The notes beneath the pieces were generated by a model that did not search any database, was not told where the DNA came from, and was given only the letters and a program-made list of their open reading frames with translations. Shown here one piece after another: positions 16,062 to 24,643 of a stretch of 64,000 nt of DNA. The DNA lies in assembly GCA_016721875.1 (NCBI GenBank), contig JADKHG010000014.1:186001-250000 (forward strand), written 5' to 3'. Source of the DNA: Sphingomonadales bacterium (lineage in GTDB: Bacteria; Pseudomonadota; Alphaproteobacteria; Sphingomonadales; Sphingomonadaceae). Numbering within the stretch: position 1 is the first letter of the stretch; each line of letters starts with the position of its first letter. Made by a program: the position numbers and the translations under genes.

Positions 16062-16549
16062 CGCTCGACCGCATCATAGCGTTAGCCGTCCTGACAACCA
16101 CGGTCGTTGAAGGGGCGTGGTGCGCGGCTCTTCTGTGCGGATTTGTGAACCCTTCAGGCAATATCGATGATGTTTTGCACGACACTTATTATATCACTGT
16201 ATCCGTGAAGTATTTTCTTGCCGTTGTGCCTTTGATTCTAGTCGGCCTTGGCATTGTTTTGTGGATTTCAAACAAAGGCGAAACTGCCGGTCGCTTTCAA
16301 AGGATTGCTGCATGGGCCGCGCTGTCAGGCGCCACCATCATGTTCGCGGTCATCAATTGGCTGGCCATGAAGACACTCATTTTTCCGAAAATGCCGCTCC
16401 GCTTCGGTGAGCAACAAATGGATCAGCTGGTTACAGTTGCACAGCGCGGTCATCTCGCGCTGGCCTTTGGCGCGTCGCTGGTTGTGGTAGCAGCGATCTT
16501 GCTGATTGCGGGTGCTCTAGTTGCGGGACGGCAAAAGATCGAGATATGA
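16058..16549 (+). CDS. Four-helix membrane protein with a cytochrome-oxidase-like HDTYY motif
   Basis: The 163-residue protein has four membrane segments (about residues 8-30, 48-70, 86-106 and 132-155). The start is TTG at 16058, overlapping the ispG stop as TTGA, with GGGAAGG as ribosome-binding sequence. Residues 37-46 read DDVLHDTYYI, which resembles the LHDTYYV segment of haem-copper oxidase subunit I, where the His-Asp pair binds Mg. The heme-ligating His-Phe-His that should follow is absent (SVKYF). No assigned family; function unknown. The stop overlaps the following GNAT gene. Confidence 0.7.
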   Translation: MTLDRIIALAVLTTTVVEGAWCAALLCGFVNPSGNIDDVLHDTYYITVSVKYFLAVVPLILVGLGIVLWISNKGETAGRFQRIAAWAALSGATIMFAVINWLAMKTLIFPKMPLRFGEQQMDQLVTVAQRGHLALAFGASLVVVAAILLIAGALVAGRQKIEI

Positions 16550-17028
16550 CCCTGACAATCCGCCCCGCAACCCGCACCGATCTCCCCCTGATTGCGCAAT
16601 TTATCCGCGATCTGGCGGACTATGAACGCCTTGCACATGAGGTACGCTTTGACGAAGTTGTTCTGGGCGACAGACTCTTCGGCGCACGCCCCTATGCCGA
16701 GGTGCTGATCGGCGAAATCGACGGCGCGCCGCAGGGCTTTGCCCTCTTCTTTCACAATTTCTCGACCTTTGAAGGCAAGCCGGGGATATATCTCGAAGAC
16801 CTGCTCGTCCGGCCAGAGGCGCGCGGGTCGGGGTTGGGCAAGGCGTTGCTCAAACGGCTCGCGGCGCTGGCAGTGGAGCGCGATTGCGCGCGGCTCGAAT
16901 GGTCGGTGCTCGACTGGAACGAGCCGTCGATCCAATTCTACAAGGCGCTCGGCGCGAAGGCGATGGACGAATGGACGATCTACCGCGTCGATGGTGATGC
17001 GCTGGGCGAACTGGCAGAGGGGGCTTGA
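16546..17028 (+). CDS. GNAT family N-acetyltransferase (SSAT-like)
   Basis: The 160-residue protein shows the acetyl-CoA-binding pyrophosphate loop RPEARGSGLGKALL (about residues 89-102) and a C-terminal EWSVLDWNEPSIQFYKALGA, typical of spermidine/diamine-type acetyltransferases. The pairing of LEDLLVRPE with WSVLDWN closely follows SSAT2/thialysine acetyltransferases. Polyamine or amino-acid acetylation is probable but not proved. ATGA overlap with the upstream membrane protein. Confidence 0.88.
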   Translation: MTLTIRPATRTDLPLIAQFIRDLADYERLAHEVRFDEVVLGDRLFGARPYAEVLIGEIDGAPQGFALFFHNFSTFEGKPGIYLEDLLVRPEARGSGLGKALLKRLAALAVERDCARLEWSVLDWNEPSIQFYKALGAKAMDEWTIYRVDGDALGELAEGA

Positions 17029-17030
17029 TA

Positions 17031-17537
17031 ATGCGGTGTTTGCTGATTTTTGCGGCCTTGCTGGCAGGCGGTGTGCCGGCAACCGCAGCCCCCGCCAATG
17101 GCAGCGAAAGACCCGACAGCTTTTATGTGACAAAGGCCTATGATCCGAGAGCCGATGCCGCAAAGTTGCTCGATTTCAAATTGACTGTCGTGAAATTTAC
17201 CGGGCAAAAGCTGGTTGTCGTGCTGGGCGCCAACTGGTGTCACGATAGCGCTGCGTTAGCCAATCTGCTGACAAGCCAGAAATTCTCGAAAATGCTGGCG
17301 CGTGATTATGACATCCTCTTTGTCGATGTCGGCCACCCGCAAACCGGCAAGGGTCGCAACCTCGATATTGCCAAGCGCTTTGGCATCAAAAAGGTCACAG
17401 GCACGCCGACGGTGATGGTGCTGTCGGCGGACGGCAAATTGCTCAACAGCAAGAAAGACGCCGCAAGCTGGCGCAACGCCGCCAGCCGCGACGAGGATGC
17501 GATCTACCGCTACTTTGCGGAGTTTACCCCCGCTTAA
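17031..17537 (+). CDS. Periplasmic thioredoxin-like protein with a single active-site cysteine
   Basis: The protein is 168 residues from the ATG at 17031. The signal peptide is MRCLLIFAALLAGGVPATAAP. The thioredoxin-fold segment VVVLGANWCHDSAALA has WC-H-D-S where classical thioredoxins have WCGPC, so the second cysteine is replaced by Ser. The cis-proline strand TGTPTVMVLS follows. A one-cysteine site favours disulfide isomerisation, binding or sensing over simple dithiol reduction. Two bases after the GNAT stop, so cotranscribed. Confidence 0.82.
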   Translation: MRCLLIFAALLAGGVPATAAPANGSERPDSFYVTKAYDPRADAAKLLDFKLTVVKFTGQKLVVVLGANWCHDSAALANLLTSQKFSKMLARDYDILFVDVGHPQTGKGRNLDIAKRFGIKKVTGTPTVMVLSADGKLLNSKKDAASWRNAASRDEDAIYRYFAEFTPA

Positions 17538-17561
17538 GCCAACTAGGCTACACTGCCCCTC

Positions 17562-18086
17562 ATGCGCTGGGTACCGATTGCCTTGCTTTTCGCCGTGGCC
17601 GTTTCGGCGGGGTGGCTGATGCCGCAGCCTGAAGCCGTGCCTGTGGCTGCACCGCCGATCGCCGAAGCCCATGCCGAAGGTGAATTGGCCGTGGTGCAAT
17701 CCGATGCTGAACCGGGCGAAAGCGGCGATGTTTCGCTGGCCCGGTCGGGCGACGGGCATTTTTATGCCGAGGGCGATGTTGACGGCACAAAGATGCGCTT
17801 TCTGGTCGATACCGGAGCGAGCGTCGTCGCGCTGAGCGCGGCGGATGCCAATGCGCTGGGGCTCGACTGGCGCGACGAGGAACTGCGCATGGTCGGGCGT
17901 GGGGTCAACGGCGAAGTGATGGGCAAGCCGGTGGTGTTGGCATCTGTCACGCTGGGCGATATTGAAGTGCGCGATGTACAGGCAGTGATCATCCCGCGCG
18001 GGTTGCATGTCTCGCTATTGGGGCAAAGCTTCCTGTCGAAACTCGAAAATGTGAATATCAGCGCCGACGAAATGACGCTGGGCTAG
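17562..18086 (+). CDS. Retropepsin-like aspartic protease family protein
   Basis: The 174-residue protein has an N-terminal signal-anchor (about residues 5-21) and a single retropepsin-type domain. The catalytic motif FLVDTGASVVALS is at about residues 79-91, and the flap/second-half region contains VSLLGQSFLSKLE. This matches the TIGR02281-type clan AA proteases, probably membrane-anchored and facing the periplasm, working as dimers. Substrate unknown. It follows the thioredoxin-like gene by 24 bases and converges with metW. Confidence 0.87.
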   Translation: MRWVPIALLFAVAVSAGWLMPQPEAVPVAAPPIAEAHAEGELAVVQSDAEPGESGDVSLARSGDGHFYAEGDVDGTKMRFLVDTGASVVALSAADANALGLDWRDEELRMVGRGVNGEVMGKPVVLASVTLGDIEVRDVQAVIIPRGLHVSLLGQSFLSKLENVNISADEMTLG

Positions 18087-18089
18087 TCG

Positions 18090-18680
18090 TTAGCGCCTGA
18101 GCAAAAACACAGCATGTTCGGCGAGCAGGTTGGCCAGCCCGGCACCGCGCGCCTTTTCCCCCGACAGATACCATTCGCCTTCTATCGTGAAGCCGCGTTC
18201 GGCGACGAAGCTTTTGAAATCGTCGATGGTGACATGGTGGATATTGGGGGTGTCGTACCAGCGATGCGGCAATTGCTTGGTCACCGGCATCCGCCCGCCA
18301 ATCATATGGGCGAAACGGATTTTCCATTGGGCGAAATTGGGAAAGGAGACGAAGGCTTGCTTGCCGATGCGCAGCAATTGGTCGAGCACCAGATCAGGTC
18401 GCCGCGTCGTCTGCAAGGTCTGGCTGAGGATCGCATAGTCGAAGCCGTCATCGGGATAATCGGCAAGGTCGGTATCAGCATCGCCTTGCACCACCGCCAA
18501 CCCGCGTGCGACAGCGCTGGCAACATTGGCAGACTCAATTTCGAGTCCACGCGCATCAATGCCCTTTGCGTCGCGCAGCGCCGCCATCAAAGCCCCGTCG
18601 CCGCAGCCAACATCGAGCACGCGGGCACCCGCCGGGATGGTTCCGGCGATGATGGCCAGATCGGGACGGAGCGTGCTCAC
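18090..18680 (-). CDS. metW: Methionine biosynthesis protein MetW
   Basis: The protein is 196 residues from the GTG at 18680, which overlaps the upstream GNAT stop as GTGA. The class I methyltransferase-like fold shows VLDVGCGDGALMAAL near residue 21 and YAILSQTLQTTRRPD. MetW pairs with MetX in alphaproteobacteria and is needed for efficient homoserine acylation in methionine synthesis. An in-frame extension to 18740 would overlap the GNAT gene and is not favoured. Confidence 0.93.
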   Translation of the reverse strand: MSTLRPDLAIIAGTIPAGARVLDVGCGDGALMAALRDAKGIDARGLEIESANVASAVARGLAVVQGDADTDLADYPDDGFDYAILSQTLQTTRRPDLVLDQLLRIGKQAFVSFPNFAQWKIRFAHMIGGRMPVTKQLPHRWYDTPNIHHVTIDDFKSFVAERGFTIEGEWYLSGEKARGAGLANLLAEHAVFLLRR

Positions 18681-19108
18681 CGATACACATCCGGGAAATG
18701 GCGTTGCATGAACGGCGCTGCGTCGGTGACTTGGGTCCAACCCAGTTTTTCGTAAACCCCGTGCGCGTCGCTGGTCGCGAGCATCCAGCGACGCAGCCCT
18801 TGCAGTTCGGGATGGTCATGCAGTGCTTTGACCATCGCCTGCGCCAATCCCTGCCCCTGATGATCCTCAAGCACATAAACGTCCGCGAGATAGGCAAAGG
18901 TCGCGCGGTCTGTCGTCACCCGACCAAAACCGACTTGTTCGCCATCGTTGAACACACCGACGCCGATGGAATTGGCGACCGCTATGCGCACCGTCGAAAG
19001 CGGGATGCCCGTCGACCAATAGCTGCGCGCCAGATAGGCATGGATAGCCTCAATCTGCATCGCCTTGGGATCGGTCGAAAGTCGATATCCGTTATCCAAA
19101 TCGATCAC
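18677..19108 (-). CDS. GNAT family N-acetyltransferase
   Basis: The 143-residue protein has the acetyl-CoA site VLEDHQGQGLAQAMVKAL and the C-terminal YEKLGW strand. GTG start at 19108 overlaps the metX stop as GTGA, and its own stop overlaps metW, so it is inserted into the metX-metW operon with full coupling. Acceptor unknown; a role near methionine or homoserine metabolism is only positional inference. Confidence 0.87.
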   Translation of the reverse strand: MIDLDNGYRLSTDPKAMQIEAIHAYLARSYWSTGIPLSTVRIAVANSIGVGVFNDGEQVGFGRVTTDRATFAYLADVYVLEDHQGQGLAQAMVKALHDHPELQGLRRWMLATSDAHGVYEKLGWTQVTDAAPFMQRHFPDVYR

Positions 19109-20226
19109 AGTCCGCCTGCTTTCAAAAAGCCATCAACAATCCGGTTCATCTCGGGAGCGTCGAGCAGGAAGCTGTCATGGCCGAAGGGTGACGACAATTC
19201 GACAAAGCTGGCCGCTGCCCCGGCTGCGTTCAGTGCCTTCACAATGCGTTTGGATTCAATCGTCGGATAGAGCCAGTCGCTGTCGAAGCTGACCAGACAG
19301 AAACGCGTGCGGGTTCCGGCAAAGGCGTTGGCGAGCACGCCGCCATGCTCTTCTGCCAGATCATAATAGTCCATGGCGCGGGTGATATAGAGATAGGAGT
19401 TGGCGTCGAAGCGTTCGACAAAGCTCAACCCTTGATAGCGCAGATAGCTTTCGACCTGAAAGTCGGCGTCAAAGCCAAAGGTCTTTGCGTCGCGGTCCTG
19501 CAAGCGCCGCCCGAATTTTTCGGTCAGCCCTTCTTCGGACAAATAGGTGATGTGCGCCGCCATGCGCGCGACTGCGAGACCCGCATCGGGCTGATCGAGC
19601 GAGCCATAATAGGCACCGCCCTGCCAATTGGGATCGGCCATGATTGCTTGCCGACCGACTTCATGAAAGGCGATGTTCTGCGCGCTGTGTCGCGCGGTTG
19701 AGGCGATGACGATGGCGGACTGGACGCGGTCTGGGAACAAAGAGGCCCAGGTCAGCGCCTGCATTCCGCCCATCGATCCGCCGACCACGCAAGCGAGACG
19801 TTCGATCCCCAGATGGTCGAGCAAGATCGCCTGCGCCCGCACCATGTCGGCAATGGTGATAACAGGGAATTCCATACCATAGGGAGCGTCGGTGCCGGGG
19901 TCGAAACTGGCAGGCCCGGAACTGCCCATACAGCTGCCCAATACATTGATACAGATGATGCAGTGACGCGCCGGATCAACGGGTTTGCCTTCGCCCACCA
20001 GCCGCAGCCACCAGCCGGGCTTTCCGGTTACCGGATGGGTGGAGGCGAGATATTGATCGCCAGTCAGCGCGTGGCAGACGAGGATGGCGTTCGACTTATC
20101 CGCGTTCAATTCGCCATAGGTTTCATAGGCGAATTCGACGGGCGCAAACTGCCCCCCGCTGTCAAGCCGCACCGGCCCCAGCAGCTTTGTCCGCCTGTCG
20201 AGGCCAAAACGCCCATCTTCGCTCAT
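19105..20226 (-). CDS. metX: Homoserine O-acetyltransferase
   Basis: The protein is 373 residues from the ATG at 20226 (MSEDGRFGLDRR); an ATG at 20253 would add nine residues. It is an alpha/beta-hydrolase fold with the nucleophile elbow GGSMGGMQALTW, the catalytic Asp in SFDSDWLYP and the His in GHDSFLLD. The segment CHALTGDQY lies in the oxyanion region. MetX acylates homoserine (acetyl- or succinyl-CoA, depending on the lineage) as the first dedicated step of methionine synthesis. metX, a GNAT gene and metW form an overlapping operon. Confidence 0.95.
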   Translation of the reverse strand: MSEDGRFGLDRRTKLLGPVRLDSGGQFAPVEFAYETYGELNADKSNAILVCHALTGDQYLASTHPVTGKPGWWLRLVGEGKPVDPARHCIICINVLGSCMGSSGPASFDPGTDAPYGMEFPVITIADMVRAQAILLDHLGIERLACVVGGSMGGMQALTWASLFPDRVQSAIVIASTARHSAQNIAFHEVGRQAIMADPNWQGGAYYGSLDQPDAGLAVARMAAHITYLSEEGLTEKFGRRLQDRDAKTFGFDADFQVESYLRYQGLSFVERFDANSYLYITRAMDYYDLAEEHGGVLANAFAGTRTRFCLVSFDSDWLYPTIESKRIVKALNAAGAAASFVELSSPFGHDSFLLDAPEMNRIVDGFLKAGGL

Positions 20227-20276
20227 GGCTCTGCGACATATCAGCCTCTTCATGCGAGGCAAGCGTCGATATTTTT

Positions 20277-20428
20277 TGTTTCACGCGAAGAACGCGAAGA
20301 TTTTCAAGAGGGCAGTAGCGATTCAAACCCGCCGCGCGCAGCGCATAAAATGATGAATGTCGCTGCGCGACGGGCGATTTCTTCTAGAACCACCATCTTC
20401 AAAATCTTCCCGTTCTTCGCGTGAAATA
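20277..20428. repeat. 152-bp imperfect palindrome (MITE-like or interspersed hairpin repeat)
   Basis: The metX-hisC intergenic region is almost wholly one foldback. The outer 26-bp arms, 20279-20304 and 20401-20426, match with one mismatch and contain CACGCGAAGAACG. Complementarity continues inward (GATTTT-AAGA-GG), then CCGCGCGCAGCG pairs imperfectly with CGCTGCGCGACGG around a short AT-rich centre. It carries no ORF. Repeats with GCGAAGAnGCGAAG units are frequent in sphingomonads. It could be a non-autonomous mobile element or an RNA-processing hairpin. Confidence 0.6.
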
Positions 20429-20502
20429 TCATGGCACCGTGAGAGCAGGTATGTGAAACGGTCCAGTTGCACACTATCCCCCCCACCGCTATGGCGCGCT
20501 CC

Positions 20503-21600
20503 ATGACACAGCCTGAAGCCAAACCCTGGATCAACGCCATTCACGCCTACACGCCCGGCAAGGCGAAAAGCGATGATGGTCGTGTGCTGATCAAGCTGTC
20601 GGCGAATGAAAATGCGCTGGGGTGCAGCCCCGATGCGACCGCCGCGCTGGTCGAGGCGAAATCCAGCCTAGCGCGCTATCCCGATCCGGCATCGAACGCG
20701 CTGCGCGAAGCATTGGGCAAAGCCTATGATCTGGAGGCCGACCAGATTGTGTGCGGCACGGGATCAGACGAACTGCTCAACCTGATCGCGATGGGCTATG
20801 CCGGTGCAGGCGATGAGATCATCTATGTCAAATATGGCTTTTCGGTTTACGACATCGCCGCGCGCAAATGCGCCGCGACCGTCGTTGTTGCGCCCGATAA
20901 GGATTATGGCACCGATGTCGATGCGCTCCTTTCGCTGGTGAATGAAAAGACGCGAGTTGTTTTCATTGCCAACCCGAACAACCCGACCGGCACCTTTTCG
21001 GACGATGCCGAAATCGCGCGACTCCACGCTGGTCTTCCGGCGAACTGCGTGTTGGTGCTCGACCAGGCTTATGGCGAATATTTGGAGGGTGATGGGCCAG
21101 CATCATTCGATCTGGCGCGCAAGCACGCCAATGTCCTTGTCACCCGCACTTTCTCCAAAATTTACGGACTAGCGGCGGAACGCATTGGCTGGGCCTATGG
21201 CCAGCCGGGGCTGATTGCGACATTGAACCGCATTCGCGCGCCCTTTAATGTTACCAGCGCCGGGCAGGCAGCGGCGATTGCAGCACTCGCCGACACCGAT
21301 TTTGTCGCACACAGCCGCAAACACAATCTCCAATGGCGCGAGTGGATGGCGAGCGAGATCGCTTCGCTGTCGAACCATGACCTCCGGGCTATTCCAAGCT
21401 GGGCCAACTTCCTGATGGTGATATTTGAGGGCAAGACCAGCGCCGAAACCGTGTACAAAGCGTTGATGGACGAAGGCTATATTGTCCGCTGGCTCCCCGG
21501 ACAGGGCCTCGCAAACGGCCTGCGCATCACGATCGGCAGCGAAGACGAAAATCGCGGCGTGATGGCTGCGCTGCGTACGATATTGGAACGGCATAGCTGA
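20503..21600 (+). CDS. hisC: Histidinol-phosphate aminotransferase
   Basis: The protein is 365 residues from the ATG at 20503 (MTQPEAKPWINAIHAYTPG). Features: LSANENALGCSP for substrate binding, the Asp-binding FIANPNNPTG, and the PLP lysine in RTFSKIYGLAAERIGW. It transaminates imidazole-acetol phosphate with glutamate in histidine synthesis, and paralogues also act on aromatic keto acids. Its overlap with a prephenate-dehydrogenase gene (TGATG) suggests that it serves tyrosine/phenylalanine as well as histidine synthesis, which is inference. Confidence 0.93.
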   Translation: MTQPEAKPWINAIHAYTPGKAKSDDGRVLIKLSANENALGCSPDATAALVEAKSSLARYPDPASNALREALGKAYDLEADQIVCGTGSDELLNLIAMGYAGAGDEIIYVKYGFSVYDIAARKCAATVVVAPDKDYGTDVDALLSLVNEKTRVVFIANPNNPTGTFSDDAEIARLHAGLPANCVLVLDQAYGEYLEGDGPASFDLARKHANVLVTRTFSKIYGLAAERIGWAYGQPGLIATLNRIRAPFNVTSAGQAAAIAALADTDFVAHSRKHNLQWREWMASEIASLSNHDLRAIPSWANFLMVIFEGKTSAETVYKALMDEGYIVRWLPGQGLANGLRITIGSEDENRGVMAALRTILERHS

Positions 21601-22505
21601 TGCTGCCTTTCTCCCGCGTCTCTATTATCGGTTTGGGCCTGATTGGCTCTTCGGTTGCGCGCGCGGTGAAGGCGGCGATGCCTTCTGTCCGGGTCACCGG
21701 CTATGATGCAGAAGCTCACGTGCGTGAGCGGGTGCGCGATCTGGGCTTTTGCGACGATGTTGCTGATACGCCGGGAACCGCCGTCATCGATGCTGATCTG
21801 GTGGTGCTGTGTGTGCCAGTTGGCGCGATGGGTTCGGTCGGCGAAGCAATTCGTGATGACTTGCCCGCCGAAGCTATTGTCAGCGATGTGGGTTCATCAA
21901 AACAAAGCGTTGCCGAGGCATTGGCGGCAGCACTTCCGGGCGCGACGATCATCCCCGCGCACCCCGTCGCTGGGACCGAAAATAGCGGCCCCGACGCCGG
22001 CTTTGCGACCCTGTTCCAAGGCCGTTGGTGCATCCTGACTCCGCCCGCCGACGCTCCCGAAGCGGCAGTCGAGGCGTTGCAGACATTCTGGCAGCGGCTG
22101 GGTGCGGATGTTGAAATCATGGACGCACGGCACCATGATCTTGTGCTTGCTGTCACCAGTCACCTGCCGCACCTGATCGCCTATACCATTGTCGGCACCG
22201 CCGATGATCTGGAAGAAGTCACGCAAAGCGAAGTGATCAAATATTCGGCTGGTGGCTTCCGCGATTTTACCCGCATTGCCGCCTCCGACCCCGTGATGTG
22301 GCGCGATGTGTTCCTCAACAACAAGGACGCGGTGCTTGAAATGCTCCAGCGTTTTTCAGAGGATCTGACCGCGCTGCAACGCGCGATCCGCTATAGCAAG
22401 GGTGATGAGCTGGAAGCGCTGTTCAGCCGCACCCGCGCAATCCGCCGCTCAATTGTCGAACAGGGGCAGGATGACGACGCCCCAGACTTTGGGCGCAAGC
22501 ACTGA
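21600..22505 (+). CDS. tyrC: Prephenate/arogenate dehydrogenase family protein
   Basis: The 301-residue protein has the NAD(P)-binding GLGLIGSSVARA (residues 11-22) and the conserved PAHPVAGTENSGP loop, followed by a helical dimerisation domain. It oxidatively decarboxylates prephenate or arogenate in tyrosine synthesis. Start ATG overlaps the hisC stop by one base, giving translational coupling. The tyrC symbol follows use in sphingomonads for the cyclohexadienyl/arogenate type; prephenate specificity cannot be excluded. Confidence 0.92.
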   Translation: MLPFSRVSIIGLGLIGSSVARAVKAAMPSVRVTGYDAEAHVRERVRDLGFCDDVADTPGTAVIDADLVVLCVPVGAMGSVGEAIRDDLPAEAIVSDVGSSKQSVAEALAAALPGATIIPAHPVAGTENSGPDAGFATLFQGRWCILTPPADAPEAAVEALQTFWQRLGADVEIMDARHHDLVLAVTSHLPHLIAYTIVGTADDLEEVTQSEVIKYSAGGFRDFTRIAASDPVMWRDVFLNNKDAVLEMLQRFSEDLTALQRAIRYSKGDELEALFSRTRAIRRSIVEQGQDDDAPDFGRKH

Positions 22506-22508
22506 AAT

Positions 22509-23195
22509 TCAGTTATTGAGCGCGTTTATTGCCGCAATCACCCGAGCCTCAATCTCCTCGCGCGGAAGGCCGGCGGGGATTTCCTCGCCGATGAGATAGG
22601 TGATTGTTCCCGAATAGCGTATCTTTTGGTCACGCGGGCACAGGATGCCGCTGTTGACCGCAACCGGCACCACCGGCAGCCCGATCAATTTGTAAAGTCC
22701 GGCAAAGCCCGATTGCAGTGGACGGGTCTCGCCATGCGGGACGCGGGTTCCTTCGGGAAAGATCACGATGGGCCGCCCTGCAGCGCGCATTGCCTTTCCC
22801 CAGATAACCATTGCCCGCAGCGCCGAAGAACCCGCATCGCGGTCCACCGCCATCATGCCATAGGTCTTGCCCGCGCGGCCCCACAAAGGAATGCGGAACA
22901 ATTCCTTCTTGGCGATCACGGCGGGCCAGCCGAACATGCGCGGCATGTCAATCGTTTCGAACATGCTTTCATGCTTCACCGCATAGATTACCGGCTTGTC
23001 GGCCATTTTGCCAACAACCTGCGTGCGGATTCCCAGCACCCAACGCGCAATGAAATGATGATAGCTGCTCCATAACCAGACTGCTTTTCGCAGATAGTTG
23101 GCCGAAATCAGAGATGCGATGAAGGCGTGGATGACGAAAGGGATCGAGCCAATGTAAAAGGCCAGCGCAAACAGGATCGAACGGACGACTGCCAC
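22509..23195 (-). CDS. plsC: 1-acyl-sn-glycerol-3-phosphate acyltransferase
   Basis: The 228-residue protein starts with GTG at 23195. It has an N-terminal membrane anchor and the PlsC acyltransferase motifs: a catalytic His in VKHESMFETID, where the usual HX4D is HX4E, and FPEGTRVPHGE for glycerol-phosphate binding. It transfers an acyl group to lysophosphatidic acid at the inner membrane in phospholipid synthesis. It is directly downstream of ydcF in the same direction. Confidence 0.9.
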   Translation of the reverse strand: MAVVRSILFALAFYIGSIPFVIHAFIASLISANYLRKAVWLWSSYHHFIARWVLGIRTQVVGKMADKPVIYAVKHESMFETIDMPRMFGWPAVIAKKELFRIPLWGRAGKTYGMMAVDRDAGSSALRAMVIWGKAMRAAGRPIVIFPEGTRVPHGETRPLQSGFAGLYKLIGLPVVPVAVNSGILCPRDQKIRYSGTITYLIGEEIPAGLPREEIEARVIAAINALNN

Positions 23196-23198
23196 CGC

Positions 23199-23729
23199 TC
23201 AGGCCCCAAGCAGGGCAGCAAGTCCGCGCAGCCAATATTTGTTATATTCGAGGAACAATACCCACAGACTGGGTTGGGTTCGGACCGCATCGTTGGTGAC
23301 TATAATCGAATCGGGCAGCACCTGATCGAGTTCCAGCCGGGCACGCCGCATATGCCAGTCATGAGTCACAAGGCGCAGCGTCTTCACCTTGTTACGCGCC
23401 GCCCAGCGTGCCGTCTCTAGCGCGTTGGAGCGGGTATCAACCGAGCGGAAACCCAGATCGATGCAGCAATCGAACAATTTTTGCGGTCGGTCATATTCGG
23501 CGGCGAGTTCAGGAGGCTTGACGTCCAGATCGACGCCCGAAATCAACATCCGCCGTGCTTTGCCCTTTTCCAATATTTCGAGCGCCCGATCGATGCGGTT
23601 GGCGCCGCCGGTCAGTACCACAACGCCATCGGTGCGAGTCAGGTCTGCGGGCTGCGGCAACAGCACGGCAAACCAGGCAAAGCCCAGCACCCATAGCAAT
23701 ATCGCAAATGCGAGAAATCTTTTGACCAT
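23199..23729 (-). CDS. YdcF/ElyC family membrane protein (DUF218)
   Basis: The protein is 176 residues from the ATG at 23729 (MVKRFLAFAILLWVLGF); the frame is open further upstream but only as a shadow of ftsX. It has one N-terminal membrane segment. The DUF218 core shows GVVVLTGGANRIDRALEIL, ALETARWA and LRLVTHDWHMRRARLEL. ElyC/SanA/YdcF proteins influence envelope integrity and lipid-carrier metabolism; the biochemical role is unsettled. Order ftsE-ftsX-ydcF-plsC on the minus strand suggests one envelope operon. Confidence 0.85.
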   Translation of the reverse strand: MVKRFLAFAILLWVLGFAWFAVLLPQPADLTRTDGVVVLTGGANRIDRALEILEKGKARRMLISGVDLDVKPPELAAEYDRPQKLFDCCIDLGFRSVDTRSNALETARWAARNKVKTLRLVTHDWHMRRARLELDQVLPDSIIVTNDAVRTQPSLWVLFLEYNKYWLRGLAALLGA

Positions 23730-23740
23730 CGAGTGCGGGC

Positions 23741-24637
23741 CTATAACATTCTCTTTAACGCCGACAACACGGTCCACCGCGCCATCAGCATTGCAAGCCC
23801 CGTAACGGCTAGCGGGATCAGTGCCAAGAGCAACCAGCCAATAATCGGAAATGACTCGCCCGCTAGCAATCCTGATCCCAGCGCCGAAAAACGCTGTCCA
23901 ACCAGCACCAACACCAATATCGCCGCCGAAAGCCCGAGTCCTCCGCCGAACAATGAATCCAGCGCGATACGACGCTGGAACAGCCGTGCCACCTGCAGAT
24001 CGGTTGATCCCATCATATGCATGATCTCGATCGTCGACCGATGGGTGTTGAGCGCCGCACGCACCGAAAGCGCGACCGTCGCCGCCGTCGCCACCAGCAA
24101 CAGCAGCAATACCGATAGCGCGATCCACAAAATCGTGCGCAAGAAACTGAGCAAAGGGGCTATCCAGCTGCTGTGGGTATCAACCCGCGCATTGGATGTC
24201 TGACGCACCAATTGAATGCGCAGCGCGCGCAACTGGGCGTTATCGGGGGGGCTGGCAAAGGCAATGTCGATCAATGCCGGGACGGGAATTCCAGCATCCT
24301 CAACTGCCGAGCCGATCCAGGGTTCAAGCAATTGGCGGGCCTCGCTTTCGGGTACCGCGCGCACGGCACTGACACCGGGGAAGCGTTCAAGCCATGCAGC
24401 AATCCGCTTTTGATCGGTTGCCCGCGCCGCGGGATCGGGTTCGAGCAACTGCACCGTCGCCTGTCGCGCCAGCCCGCTGCTGTTTGCTTGCACCGAATAG
24501 CCCAACCGGACCGCGGTCGCCGCCGACAAGGCGGTCAGGAAGAGCATGATCGCAATGATCCACGGCATGATTCCGGCCAGCCTGCCATCGGGGATCAGGC
24601 GCCGATCATGGTCGGGAATGGAAAAGGGAAGCCGCAT
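23741..24637 (-). CDS. ftsX: Cell division ABC transporter permease FtsX
   Basis: The 298-residue protein has the FtsX topology: a first membrane segment at about residues 24-45, a periplasmic domain of about 100 residues, then three more membrane segments ending near residue 290. The coupling region after the second segment, IEIMHMMGSTDLQVARLFQRR, is characteristic. With FtsE it forms the inner-membrane complex that controls septal peptidoglycan hydrolases during division. ATG at 24637, six bases after ftsE. Confidence 0.93.
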   Translation of the reverse strand: MRLPFSIPDHDRRLIPDGRLAGIMPWIIAIMLFLTALSAATAVRLGYSVQANSSGLARQATVQLLEPDPAARATDQKRIAAWLERFPGVSAVRAVPESEARQLLEPWIGSAVEDAGIPVPALIDIAFASPPDNAQLRALRIQLVRQTSNARVDTHSSWIAPLLSFLRTILWIALSVLLLLLVATAATVALSVRAALNTHRSTIEIMHMMGSTDLQVARLFQRRIALDSLFGGGLGLSAAILVLVLVGQRFSALGSGLLAGESFPIIGWLLLALIPLAVTGLAMLMARWTVLSALKRML

Positions 24638-24643
24638 TCCGCC

